Shown here one piece after another: positions 28,842 to 37,138 of a DNA stretch of 64,000 bases. How positions within the stretch are numbered: the stretch's first letter is position 1; every line of letters begins with the position of its first letter. The translations under genes and the position numbers were made by a program. Source of the DNA: JAAYUK01 sp964392915 (GTDB taxonomy: Bacteria > Nitrospirota > Thermodesulfovibrionia > Thermodesulfovibrionales > Dissulfurispiraceae); contig CAYMRS010000004.1 of the NCBI GenBank assembly GCA_964392915.1, positions 1 through 64,000 on the forward strand. The letters are read 5' to 3'. Below the pieces are notes generated by a model. It had not been told where the DNA came from and made no database searches. It saw only the letters and a program-made list of their open reading frames with translations.

Positions 28842-30104
28842 CTACTTGTTCATCATCTCAAGAAATTCCTTGTTGCTCTTGGATGACTTCAGTTTGCTCA
28901 GGAGAAACTCCATGCTTTCCACCGTGCTGAGCGGATTCAGGACTTTTCTCAGGATCCACATCTTGTTCAGCACATCGGCATCAACCAGCAGTTCCTCTTT
29001 CCGGGTGCCGGACGCGTTGATGTCGATGCTCGGGAAGATGCGCTTGTCAACCAACTTGCGGTCGAGATGGATTTCCATGTTGCCGGTTCCCTTGAACTCT
29101 TCAAAAATGACGTCGTCCATGCGGCTGCCGGTATCGACGAGCGACGAGGCAAGGATAGTAAGGCTGCCTCCCTCTTCAATGCTTCTCGCGGTGCCGAAGA
29201 AGCGCTTCGGACGCTGTAGGGCGGTTGCGTCGAGCCCGCCTGAGAGCACCTTGCCGCTGGCCGGCGTGATGGCGTTATAGCCGCGGGCGAGACGGGTAAT
29301 GCTGTCGAGCAGAATGACAACATCCTTTCCCTCTTCGACAAGGCGCTTTGCGCGTTCAATAACCATTTCAGAGACCTGACAGTGGCGCTGCGGCACTTCG
29401 TCGAAGGTGGAACTGATAATCTCGGCTCCCGGAACCTGTCGCTTCCAGTCGGTCACTTCCTCCGGCCGCTCATCAATGAGCAGGATAATCAGGAAAATCT
29501 CATTGTGATTCGTCTTAATCGCCTTGGCAATGGACTGCAGGAGCATGGTTTTCCCGGTGCGGGGAGCCGCGACGATAAGGCCGCGCTGACCCTTGCCGAT
29601 GGGGGTGATAAGGTCCATGACCCGCATGGACATATCGTTCTTGTCATGCTCCAGCATAATTTTCTCGGTCGGATAATATGGGGTCAGGTTATCGAACAGC
29701 GGCCGGAAGGTGTTCTCCTCCGGGGTTTCGTTATTGATCGCCTCGACCTTCAGCAGGGCAAAATACCGCTCGTTTTCTTTCGGCGGCCGGATCTGTCCGG
29801 AAATGTAGTCGCCGGTCCGCAGTGAAAAACGCCTGATTTGGGATGGAGAGACATAAATATCGTCGGGAGAGGGGAGGTAACTGTAATCAGGCGAGCGGAG
29901 AAAGCCGAAGCCGTCGGGCAGTATCTCGAGGACTCCCGCGCCATATACGCTGCCTGCTTTTTCTGATTGAGCCTGCAGAATCGCGAAGATAAGCTCCTGC
30001 TTGCGCATGCCGGTCGCGTTCTCGACGTTCAGGCCTTTGGCAATTTCAGTGAGCATTGAGATGGTTTTCTGCTTGAGTTCGGAAATTGAAATGTAGTTTT
30101 CCAT
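28842..30104 (-). CDS. rho: Transcription termination factor Rho
   Basis: The 420-residue protein has the N-terminal helical and CSD RNA-binding region (GFGFLRSPDYSYLPSPDDIYVSPSQIRRF), the P-loop APRTGKTMLLQSIA, the Walker B segment VVILLDSITRLARGYN, and the Q/R-loop region GGLDATALQRPKRFFGTAR. Rho is the hexameric RNA helicase that terminates untranslated transcripts, with NusG as partner. Length and motifs are standard. Start ATG 30104 has AGGGACACC upstream on the minus strand. Confidence 0.97.
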   Translation of the reverse strand: MENYISISELKQKTISMLTEIAKGLNVENATGMRKQELIFAILQAQSEKAGSVYGAGVLEILPDGFGFLRSPDYSYLPSPDDIYVSPSQIRRFSLRTGDYISGQIRPPKENERYFALLKVEAINNETPEENTFRPLFDNLTPYYPTEKIMLEHDKNDMSMRVMDLITPIGKGQRGLIVAAPRTGKTMLLQSIAKAIKTNHNEIFLIILLIDERPEEVTDWKRQVPGAEIISSTFDEVPQRHCQVSEMVIERAKRLVEEGKDVVILLDSITRLARGYNAITPASGKVLSGGLDATALQRPKRFFGTARSIEEGGSLTILASSLVDTGSRMDDVIFEEFKGTGNMEIHLDRKLVDKRIFPSIDINASGTRKEELLVDADVLNKMWILRKVLNPLSTVESMEFLLSKLKSSKSNKEFLEMMNK

Positions 30105-30311
30105 GTGGTGTCCCTCTCCAGGAAGTGCTTTTCTTGAATGTTGCTACGCGCGCATATTTGCGGGCGGATATTGATTTGGATGTTCGGTTGTACCGTTTAG
30201 ATCTTTTTTATGAAGTATCCCTGAACAGGAGGGATTGAGCAGAACTCTCGCCAAATAGCTTACATCAAGCTTTTTTGTTTGTCAACAGAGCGTGAATCGT
30301 TTGTCAAGGCA

Positions 30312-30352
30312 AAGTAGAAATGTCCTCTTTTGGGCAAGAGAGAGATGTCCGG
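30312..30352. mobile_element. Possible insertion-sequence end remnant
   Basis: The block contains the direct repeats GAAATGTCC (30317-30325) and GAGATGTCC (30342-30350), separated by TCTTTTGGGCAAGAGA. Multiple short repeats of this kind resemble the terminal region of IS21/IS481-like elements as I remember them. No transposase gene or second end is present, so at most it is a relic. Confidence 0.25.
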
Positions 30353-30423
30353 TTTCATGTAGCCGCCAAAGGCGGAGATGAGTCAGTGCACCGTATAACA
30401 GGCAATCGTTTCTTTGCATGAAA

Positions 30424-30463
30424 AACCTATGACACTCCTTGTCGGAGGTCACCTTTTACAATA
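30424..30463 (+). promoter_or_regulatory. Shared promoter/operator element, copy A
   Basis: AACCTATGACACTCC is followed, at the same 34-nt register as the other three copies, by TTTTACAATA with a TACAAT -10 box (30457-30462). No TTGACA lies 17 bp upstream of the -10, which suggests activator dependence. It precedes the DUF4258-like and ARPP-1 genes. Confidence 0.55.
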
Positions 30464-30564
30464 TATATATTGACAATGGGGAGGCTCCCCTCAGCGCTCA
30501 GGAAGGCTGAACGGAGGCAAGTACTGAAAGGCCGGAACCAACTCGGGAAGGGCAAGGAGGGGGT

Positions 30565-30903
30565 ATGCAGGCAACATTGACGGATCATGCGGCAATTCGG
30601 GCCGCGCAGCGGAACATCACCGGGCGCGACATCGAAATTATTGCCGCTTACGGCAGAACTATCTACTGCGGCGGCGCGGTGCATATCTTTCTGGGGGCGA
30701 AGGACCTGCCCCCGGACCTGTGCGCGGATGATTCGGTCGCCAAGCTTATCGGCACAACCGCCGTGCTGGCAAGAGAAGATCGCACCGTCATTACCGTGTA
30801 CCGGAACCGGCAGGCGCTGAGCGCACTTCGCCGGAAGAGCAAGTGGGATCTCAGCAGGCGCGGGCGACGACTCCGCTGCGCTGCACAGAAAGAGGGCGTA
30901 TAA
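30565..30903 (+). CDS. DUF4258-like small protein
   Basis: This 112-residue basic protein starts MQATLTDHAAIRAAQRNITGRDIEIIAAYG. The His, the RxxQR and the following Gly-rich strand resemble DUF4258 domains, which are compact and sometimes occur near toxin-like genes. The C-terminus is strongly basic (RRKSKWDLSRRGRRLRC). AGGAGGGGG precedes the start. It lies 57 nt upstream of the ARPP-1 gene behind promoter element A. The family call is from pattern memory. Confidence 0.6.
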   Translation: MQATLTDHAAIRAAQRNITGRDIEIIAAYGRTIYCGGAVHIFLGAKDLPPDLCADDSVAKLIGTTAVLAREDRTVITVYRNRQALSALRRKSKWDLSRRGRRLRCAAQKEGV

Positions 30904-30960
30904 GCATTCGTCCTCCGCCTGGTAAAAACATCGGCAACATGAGAAAAGGAGACAATACCC

Positions 30961-31920
30961 GTGCAAAACGAAAAGAACAAATTCCCTGAACTGGATGACT
31001 TCCTCACCTCGCTCAGAATCGGCGAGGCGCAGACGCACAAGAACCTTACCGTGTATCCGGTATTTTCCGACAAGGCCGGAAACAACGGCTATAAACTTCT
31101 GGATGAGGCAATCAAAACAGAGCTTTTCCAGGTTATGGAAGTGAGCGACGGCGGCAGCGTGCCGGATCTGAAGGTCATCAACAAGCTGGATGAGGACGTC
31201 CTCATTCTTGACGGTGAAGAGCTTGTGGGCGCCAAGCAGAACCGCATCGTGAACACCACCATCATCATTGTCAAAAGGAAAGAGATGGTTATCCCTGTTT
31301 CCTGTGTGGAGCAGGGACGTTGGTCATACAAGGGCAGGCGGTTCGTATCCAGTAAGTGGTCGCTGAGCGCCGACATCCGCAAAGAGAAGTCCAGGGCCGT
31401 CAAGGCGAACCTGCAAGAGCATGCGGCATTCAGCTCCGATCAGAGCCTTATCTGGAGCAGGATCAGCGAAAAGGCGGCAAGCCTGAACGTTGCCTGCGAA
31501 ACCGGTGCAATGGGCAGCATGTATGAAACGTATGAAGGCGACCTGAAGGAATATGGGGACGCTTTCCCCGTGCAGGCCTGGCAGATAGGCTTTGTGGCTG
31601 TTATCGACGGGAAGATAGTCGGCTGCGATGTTCTGGCGCTGAAAGCCTTATTCCCGAAGGTTCTGGCAAAGATGCTGAGCGGGTATCTGCTTGATGCTGT
31701 GGAGCAGCTGCGGCATGCGCGTCCGGCCCGAAAAAGGGCGAAGGTCGCTTCGGCGGCTGACGTGCATGCTTTTTTTGACAAGGTGAAGAGTTCAAAAAAG
31801 GAAGCCTATGCGTCAGCAGGCGAAGGAACAGATATCCGGTTCGAACATTCCAGAGTCAATGGATTCGCCGTCGTCCGGGACGGAGCGGTCATCCATATGG
31901 CAGCCTTTCCGGAGAATTGA
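30961..31920 (+). CDS. ARPP-1 family protein
   Basis: This 319-residue protein begins at GTG 30961 after AAAGGAG. The core LTVYPVFSDKAG...YKLLDEAIK...EVSDGGSVPDLKVINK...DEDVLILDGEELVGAKQNRIVN is the conserved signature of the ARPP-1 domain, a family linked by genome context to ADP-ribosylglycohydrolase and rhodanese-phosphatase proteins. Biochemical function is unknown. In this window a tyrosine/dual-specificity phosphatase gene lies about 9 kb downstream under the same promoter element. No signal peptide or membrane segment is visible. Confidence 0.75.
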   Translation: MQNEKNKFPELDDFLTSLRIGEAQTHKNLTVYPVFSDKAGNNGYKLLDEAIKTELFQVMEVSDGGSVPDLKVINKLDEDVLILDGEELVGAKQNRIVNTTIIIVKRKEMVIPVSCVEQGRWSYKGRRFVSSKWSLSADIRKEKSRAVKANLQEHAAFSSDQSLIWSRISEKAASLNVACETGAMGSMYETYEGDLKEYGDAFPVQAWQIGFVAVIDGKIVGCDVLALKALFPKVLAKMLSGYLLDAVEQLRHARPARKRAKVASAADVHAFFDKVKSSKKEAYASAGEGTDIRFEHSRVNGFAVVRDGAVIHMAAFPEN

Positions 31921-32087
31921 ACAGAGCCGAGCGCCGGAGAGGGAGCGTTCTCCCTCTCCGGCGCACAACGAACAGACGAGAGCTCCATAAAAAATGAGAA
32001 CATAAAATGCCTTTTTTTCCTGTAAAATATGATCTGAATCGCCCGGACAGTGCACTTCTCTTCATCGTCAAGGAGGGTTTGGATCGT

Positions 32088-33080
32088 ATGGGATCACGAA
32101 ACAGCATTGAACGGTTCCATTGGTTTGATCATCAAGTGCGGGCGCAGCGATTTCCGAACGCATCATCACTCATGCGGAAATTTGAGATTTCCAGAAGAAC
32201 AGCACAGCGTGAAATTGATTATATGCGCGAACGGCTTGACTTCCCTCTCAAATATGATGCTTCCCGAAAAGGCTTTTATTATACCCAGGACGCAGCGCCG
32301 CTGCCCCCTATCTATCTCACCACGGAGGAACTGACCGCTCTTGTAATGGCGAGGAATTTTCTGGGAGATATTTCGGGCCGCGCTCTGGGCAAGGAGATAG
32401 GCGAAATATCTCAAAAGCTTAAAAAAGTGCTGAATCGCTTTGTCGGTGATGAAAAGACCGTTGACGACGCGCTCTCTTTCCGCGTAGTCACCCATGCCCC
32501 GGCTCCGGGCGAAATCATCAAGCCGGTTCTGGGCGCATGCCTGACGCACCGGCGCATACGCTTCACCTACTTCTCCCCGGCCCACAATCAGAGCGACGAG
32601 CGCACGGTCGATCCGTATCACCTTCTGAACTACATGGGTTCATGGCATCTTATCGGCCATTGCCATCTCCGCGAAGCATTGCGGGACTTCAATCTCGCGC
32701 GCATGAGGGACGTGCAGATTCTGGATGAAGAGTTTGTAATGCCCTTCAATTTCAATATCCATGAACACCTGAGCCGCGGCTTCGGCATCTACAAGACCGA
32801 GGACGCCGATGACCTCACGGACGTTACTATCAGATTTTCTCCGGAAAAGGCGCTCTGGGCCAAAGGCCGCATCTGGCATCAGAAACAGACGGAAACGTCG
32901 CTGCCGGACGGCTCCCTTGAGTACATCTTCCCGGTGGCAAGCTTCACGGAAGTGAAGATGGAGATAATGAAACACGGCGCCGGGGTAGAAGTCATCAGCC
33001 CGGCAGAACTCCGGGAGATGGTCAGGACCGAGGCTGAACAGGTCTGCCTGCTCTACAACATATGTCCGCCCGGGCAGTGA
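32088..33080 (+). CDS. WYL-domain transcriptional regulator
   Basis: The protein is 330 residues from ATG 32088, preceded by AAGGAGG; an in-frame start at 32007 would add 27 non-conserved residues. The N-terminal winged HTH reads RFPNASSLMRKFEISRRTAQREIDYMRERL. The central WYL/SM-like domain includes IRFTYFSPA and TVDPYHLLNYMGSWHLIGHC, with the C-terminal extension typical of the class. WYL proteins sense nucleic acid or nucleotide ligands and often control defence or DNA-damage genes. It is the only DNA-binding regulator in the 30-44 kb region and a candidate controller of the shared element. Confidence 0.88.
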   Translation: MGSRNSIERFHWFDHQVRAQRFPNASSLMRKFEISRRTAQREIDYMRERLDFPLKYDASRKGFYYTQDAAPLPPIYLTTEELTALVMARNFLGDISGRALGKEIGEISQKLKKVLNRFVGDEKTVDDALSFRVVTHAPAPGEIIKPVLGACLTHRRIRFTYFSPAHNQSDERTVDPYHLLNYMGSWHLIGHCHLREALRDFNLARMRDVQILDEEFVMPFNFNIHEHLSRGFGIYKTEDADDLTDVTIRFSPEKALWAKGRIWHQKQTETSLPDGSLEYIFPVASFTEVKMEIMKHGAGVEVISPAELREMVRTEAEQVCLLYNICPPGQ

Positions 33081-33096
33081 GCAGATACGTGAGTTG

Positions 33097-33708
33097 ATGA
33101 ATACATCAGGAACCATGGCACATCACCGGCAGATGAGCATTTTCATGGAGAGTCTCGGCATTCGTGACGAGCATTTCCGCCTGGAACCGTCACATTTCGA
33201 CCGTGAAAGCCATTTGCATGGCATTCAGCACACATACCGGGTGATGACGCACTGTCTTGTGCTCGGCGCCGTTACAGGGCATCACCGCGAGTCTTTGCTC
33301 GCCTTCTGCGGAGCGTTCATTCACGACATGGCTCGTCAGCACGACGGACGGTGCGAACATCACGGGCAGTGGGCGGTGGAGCGAAAGCTGCATCTGCACC
33401 GGAATCGCTTTCTAAAAGCAGGAATCGCTGAAGAGGAATTTTTGATCATCGCGGAGATTGTTGCGGCCCATTCGCAGCCGGGCGATGTGCATATCGAGAA
33501 GAAAAACCTGCCACTCGCGATACTCAAAGATGCGGATGCGCTTGACCGCATCAGGCTTGGAGAAGGCAACCTGAAGCCCGAGTTTCTGCGATTGACGCAA
33601 AGTCACGCACTGATTGAGCCCGCCCGCCGGTTTTATGCGATAACAGCAAACGGTTCTTATAGCACTATGGAGCATTACCTGAAAGAGATATCCTGTCTTT
33701 TGGGATAA
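33097..33708 (+). CDS. HD-domain hydrolase
   Basis: This 203-residue protein has the HD metal-binding order: His in LHGIQHTYRV, the His-Asp pair in CGAFIHDMARQHDG, further His in HHGQWAVE and AAHSQPGD, and a downstream Asp in ILKDADALDRIR. HD proteins are metal-dependent phosphohydrolases acting on nucleotides or second messengers. It lies 16 nt after the WYL gene, so it is likely in the same transcript. The ATG at 33097 is preceded directly by an alternative TTG start. Substrate unknown. Confidence 0.82.
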   Translation: MNTSGTMAHHRQMSIFMESLGIRDEHFRLEPSHFDRESHLHGIQHTYRVMTHCLVLGAVTGHHRESLLAFCGAFIHDMARQHDGRCEHHGQWAVERKLHLHRNRFLKAGIAEEEFLIIAEIVAAHSQPGDVHIEKKNLPLAILKDADALDRIRLGEGNLKPEFLRLTQSHALIEPARRFYAITANGSYSTMEHYLKEISCLLG

Positions 33709-33750
33709 GCAATTTGCTGAAGGCAATGCTTGCCACTTTTCGTACAATCA

Positions 33751-33790
33751 AACCTGTGACACTCCCTGGGGCAGGTCCCGTTTTACAATA
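33751..33790 (+). promoter_or_regulatory. Shared promoter/operator element, copy B
   Basis: AACCTGTGACACTCC is followed in the 34-nt register by TTTTACAATAGATCA. Similarity to copy C continues for about 60 nt into the leader (GACAAA, AGAGAGGA, CAGCG, ATCGGAAAACA). It precedes the DUF488 gene. Confidence 0.55.
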
Positions 33791-34008
33791 GATCAGCGAC
33801 AAACAGAGAGGATGCCAGCGCATCGGAAAACAGAGGAAAAACTGCATGAGACTCTGTTCAAAGCTACCCTTTCATGAGGGGAAAGAACATGCAAAAAGGA
33901 TAACTGCCGTACCGAATAAATGGGTTTGCTGATGCTTTTTCTTTCGTTATGGAGTATGGTTATGAAAAAGCGGCCCTTTATAAAGCACTGAACGGACAGG
34001 AGGAAAAC

Positions 34009-34710
34009 ATGACGAAACCGCTCTTGTACACATGGGGTTACGACGGCTGGGGACCGCATGTGCCTTTGATGAAGAAAGCCTTCATTGAGCACAACATGGC
34101 TCACGCGGGCAGAAGTCTGAAGTGGATAGACCTGCGCCTCAGCAGGGTCGTCCGCGCTGTCGGGTTCAACAACGACGAGCCCGAGCGCCTGCTCGGCAAA
34201 GACCACTACGCCTGGATTCCGGAGTTCGGCAACGTCGCGATTAAAGAAGGCGGGAAAATGCGCCTCAAGAATTTCAAGAAGGGATATGCGCGGCTTCTGG
34301 AGGAGATTGCATACTGCACAAAAAAGAAAATGGATCTTATTCTCTTCTGTCATTGCCCGTTTTATTGGGGGTGCCATCGCGAGATGGTCATCAACAAGAT
34401 ATGCGATAACCCACCCGAGGGAGCTGACCTATATTTGTCGGAAGAGATGATTCCGGAATGGCCGCCAATGATTTTTTCAGAAATTCATATAACTGATACT
34501 TCCGGCATCCGGATTACGGAGACTACTATAAAATTGCCGATTGATGAGCTTGTCGAAGGCTTGGGATCGACGCTCGCCATTGCACCGCTCACGAAGATAG
34601 TTTTCGAACACAGGAATGAAAAGAAAGAGGCGTTAATCGGTCGCGTCACGCCCTCCGCAGATGAAAAATGGGCGATTCTGAAATATGCGCCCATGGATGA
34701 AAGCAATTAA
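34009..34710 (+). CDS. DUF488-family protein
   Basis: The protein is 233 residues from ATG 34009, chosen because AGGAGGAAAAC sits directly upstream; the longer frame from 33949 lacks a site. LLYTWGYDGWGPHVPLMKKAFIEHNMAHAGRSLKWIDLRLSR and the later LILFCHCPFYWGCHREMV match the DUF488 pattern: an N-terminal G/Y block, an Asp-Arg pair, and a Cys-containing C-terminal block. The function of the family is unknown. It is a single-gene unit behind promoter element B. Confidence 0.72.
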   Translation: MTKPLLYTWGYDGWGPHVPLMKKAFIEHNMAHAGRSLKWIDLRLSRVVRAVGFNNDEPERLLGKDHYAWIPEFGNVAIKEGGKMRLKNFKKGYARLLEEIAYCTKKKMDLILFCHCPFYWGCHREMVINKICDNPPEGADLYLSEEMIPEWPPMIFSEIHITDTSGIRITETTIKLPIDELVEGLGSTLAIAPLTKIVFEHRNEKKEALIGRVTPSADEKWAILKYAPMDESN

Positions 34711-34784
34711 CTCCTCACTTGTCATAAAAACAGGCCGGCATAGCAACGCTTTTTTTGTCATTTCGGCCTTCGGTCTGAGCTCAG

Positions 34785-34800
34785 CCGGACGCTTGTCCGG
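34785..34800. repeat. Small REP-like hairpin
   Basis: CCGGAC-GCTT-GTCCGG is a perfect 6-bp stem with a tetraloop. It is embedded in a stretch resembling the common extragenic repeat family with GGAATCC/CCGGAATGAC words. It lies in the 277-base spacer between the DUF488 and DUF4143 genes. Confidence 0.35.
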
Positions 34801-34951
34801 AATCCTTTCGCTGCTTTCCCGCTGAGCAGCAGCGGCAGCAAGGACTCCGTACAAGCCGCAGTGACAAAATACAGACCCCCGACATCCCTGACAGGACGGG
34901 CGCAAAAGTGACGGAAACACCACCAACGCTCATGACAATTGCAGATTTATA

Positions 34952-34980
34952 TTGCATCGCGGCAGAATTTATGATATAAA
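34952..34980 (+). promoter_or_regulatory. Sigma70-type promoter giving a probable leaderless mRNA
   Basis: TTGCAT (34952-34957), a 17-bp spacer and TATAAA (34975-34980) form a good promoter. Only 7 nt (TTGAGAC) separate the -10 box from ATG 34988, so transcription should start at or next to the start codon. Confidence 0.6.
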
Positions 34981-34987
34981 TTGAGAC

Positions 34988-36235
34988 ATGAAAGATATTA
35001 TTCCTGACAGTGGAACGAATTACAAAAAGCGGAGAATATATAAAAAAATCAGGAAGTTGATTGATGCTTTCCCCGTCGTAGTGGTGAGCGGGGCGCGCCA
35101 GGTCGGCAAAAGCACCATGCTGCAACACGAATTCAGCGACTTCGATTATGTGAGCCTTGATGATTTTGATGTGATGGATCGTGCACGGCTCGACCCGGTG
35201 ACGCTCTGGTACAACAAGGACCACATTATCATAGACGAAGTACAGAAATATCCGCCGCTTTTCAATGCGATCAAGCATGCAGTGGACAGTTCGGGACGCT
35301 CAAAGCGATTTCTGCTTTCTGGGTCATCGAATCTCCTTCTTATGAAAGAAGTGACCGAATCGCTCGCCGGCAGAGCGCTCTATGTTGACCTCCTGCCCCT
35401 TACGTATGGAGAACAGCAAGGCATTGTGACTCCCACAAATTTTGACCAGCTTTGGGATACGGAAACTGTTTTTCAGGAGGCAGGCTTGGAGCAGGTCGAT
35501 GCTCTTGCGTATCTTCTCAAAGGCTTCATGCCTCCGCTGCTTGAAGTGCAGGACCATGTGTCTGTTGTGGCATGGCTGGAAGGGTATATTAGAACCTATC
35601 TGGAGCGCGACCTGCGTAACCTTTCCCAGATTGATTCGCTTGTTGACTTCCGGAAAGTCATGCGGGTGTTGTCACTGAGGGTTGCACAGGTGCTTAATCA
35701 GGCCGATGTGGCAAAAGACAGCGGCGTCAGCCATACCACGACACACCGCTATCTGAAACTGCTCGAAATATCGCAGATCGCACACCGGGTAGAGGCCTAT
35801 ACTGTAAACAGAACCAAACGCATCGTCAAATCTCCGAAAGCGTTTTTCATGGATCCGGCGCTCAGCGTCCTGCTTGCAGGTTATTATGATCGCCCGTCGC
35901 TCGAAAAGGCACGCGAACTGGGCAGTTATTTCGAAGGTATGGTTTATCTGCACATCAGGACGCTCAGCGAACTGATGACCCCGAAGTCCACGGTCTATTA
36001 TTGGAGAACCGTTGCGGGCGCGGAAGTCGATTTTGTGGTTGAGCATGCTCACAAGCTCCTTGCATTTGAGGTGAAGATGACAACCTCGCCTTCGGTTCGC
36101 GATATCAAGAACCTGCTCGTGTTTCTGAAAGACTATCCTGAGACCGTCAGGGGAGTGCTTGTGCATGCAGGCAACGAAGTAAAAATGCTTCACTCCAAAG
36201 TCATTGCGGTTCCCTGGTGGTGGCTCGATTGCTGA
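34988..36235 (+). CDS. AAA ATPase with DUF4143 domain
   Basis: This 415-residue protein has Walker A in VVVVSGARQVGKSTMLQHEF, Walker B in HIIIDEVQKYPPLFNAIK, the sensor region FLLSGSSNLLLMK, and a C-terminal DUF4143 nuclease-like domain (MVYLHIRTLSEL, TVYYWRTVAGAEVDFVVEHAHKLLAFEVK). The E-V-D-F-V and E-V-K residues fit a PD-(D/E)xK-like core. These ATPases are common in accessory regions, and their role is undefined. The mRNA is probably leaderless. Confidence 0.88.
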   Translation: MKDIIPDSGTNYKKRRIYKKIRKLIDAFPVVVVSGARQVGKSTMLQHEFSDFDYVSLDDFDVMDRARLDPVTLWYNKDHIIIDEVQKYPPLFNAIKHAVDSSGRSKRFLLSGSSNLLLMKEVTESLAGRALYVDLLPLTYGEQQGIVTPTNFDQLWDTETVFQEAGLEQVDALAYLLKGFMPPLLEVQDHVSVVAWLEGYIRTYLERDLRNLSQIDSLVDFRKVMRVLSLRVAQVLNQADVAKDSGVSHTTTHRYLKLLEISQIAHRVEAYTVNRTKRIVKSPKAFFMDPALSVLLAGYYDRPSLEKARELGSYFEGMVYLHIRTLSELMTPKSTVYYWRTVAGAEVDFVVEHAHKLLAFEVKMTTSPSVRDIKNLLVFLKDYPETVRGVLVHAGNEVKMLHSKVIAVPWWWLDC

Positions 36236-36556
36236 GTTGCCACGATGAGCAAATGCGGCGCTCAAGCTCTGCTGTCCTTCCGGCGCGAAACGTGTTTCGG
36301 CGTGCGAGTGTTCACCATGATTTTGCCGAGCTGCTCTTGGGGGCAGAGGGCACCATAAAAAACTTGCAAACAGATCTATGAATGGATATCATTCACGGCA
36401 TGAATGAAAAAACATTGCGATTGCCGGGATGAACCAGCGTTCACGCGTGATGCGGTCGACGGAAGCGGTCCACGAAAAAGACGCTCCGGATACCGAGCAT
36501 TGTAAATTACCAAAACAATTGTTACTATAGCCATAAATAATGGTAAAGGAGCCGAC
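36236..36556. other. Intergenic region without a recognisable gene
   Basis: Nothing convincing is seen apart from the promoter-proximal AT-rich end (AATTACCAAAACAATTG...) leading into the winged-HTH pseudogene at 36557, which retains a TAAAGGAG ribosome binding site. Confidence 0.5.
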
Positions 36557-36754
36557 ATGCTCGAAAGTCTGTTCGGCAACATTACAGTTGAAAAAATATT
36601 GTTCTATCTTCTCACCTTCGGAGAAGGCTATCCGCTCGGCATCGCGAATACTTTCGGCGTAACGGTCAACCGTATCCAGCAGTAGCTGAAACGACTCGAA
36701 GCCGGCGGCATCGTAGTGAGCAGGCTTATGGGAAATGATCAAAGTGATCAATGA
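36557..36754 (+). pseudogene. Broken winged-HTH regulator
   Basis: MLESLFGNITVEKILFYLLT...GEGYPLGIANTFGV reads as a winged-HTH protein of the type often found next to nucleotidyltransferases. It is interrupted by an in-frame TAG at 36683-36685, continues LKRLEAGGIVVSRLMGN, then ends at TGA 36752-36754, six bases before a MITE-like palindrome. The ribosome binding site TAAAGGAG is intact. The TAG replaces what is normally a charged or polar residue in the recognition region. Confidence 0.7.
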
Positions 36755-36759
36755 TCAAA

Positions 36760-36810
36760 GGGTCAGGTCATGTAATAACATAATAATATGCTATTTCAAG
36801 ACCTGACCCC
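36760..36810. repeat. MITE-like palindrome, copy 1
   Basis: Arms GGTCAGGTC (36761-36769) and GACCTGACC (36800-36808) flank an AT-rich centre containing TAATAACAT and ATGCTATTTCA. The sequence recurs at 38262-38302 in the opposite internal orientation and as a half copy at 39127-39150. GGTCAGGTC-ended palindromes are familiar extragenic elements mobilised by REP-associated (Y1) transposases; none is encoded here. Confidence 0.7.
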
Positions 36811-36824
36811 AATGCTGCAAGTTT

Positions 36825-37058
36825 GTGATTGCCGCATATCCGCGCACCAAGATCATTACAGAAATGAAGAACCGCATCCGCGCAGAGTTCAGGGTCAACA
36901 CCGGGTTCATTGATGACGTCGAGTTTCTGATTGATGAAACCGCCGGCGTCGTTCATGTTCGTTCTGCCTCGCGGATCGGCTATTGGGATTTCGGAGCGAA
37001 CCGGAAGAGAATCGAGAAGATCCGGAAAATGTATAACGAACGCATCAATGTGCGGTGA
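36825..37058 (+). pseudogene. DUF1499 protein, 5'-truncated fragment
   Basis: The 77 codons IAAYPRTKIITEMKNRIRAE... and GFIDDVEFLIDE...VHVRSASRIGYWDFGANRKRIEKIRKMY match the C-terminal half of DUF1499 proteins (usually 130-150 residues). The N-terminal half is missing: the reading frame upstream runs into a TGA inside the palindrome at 36760-36810. The gene was probably truncated by insertion or rearrangement at that element. Confidence 0.7.
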
Positions 37059-37138
37059 TATTTTTTCCCCCCGCCTGCCGTTATTTCATATGCTTTATGC
37101 GTGAGAACAGAGCAACCGTAACAGCCGCGGCAGGCGGA

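Larger units (their letters stand above)
30105..30564. other. Divergent intergenic region upstream of rho and the DUF4258-like gene
   Basis: This 460-base stretch holds no gene that I can support. It contains a short insertion-sequence-end-like block (30312-30352) and the shared promoter element A (30424-30463), both listed separately. A 203-codon minus-strand ORF across 30427-31038 is a shadow of two plus-strand genes. Confidence 0.55.
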
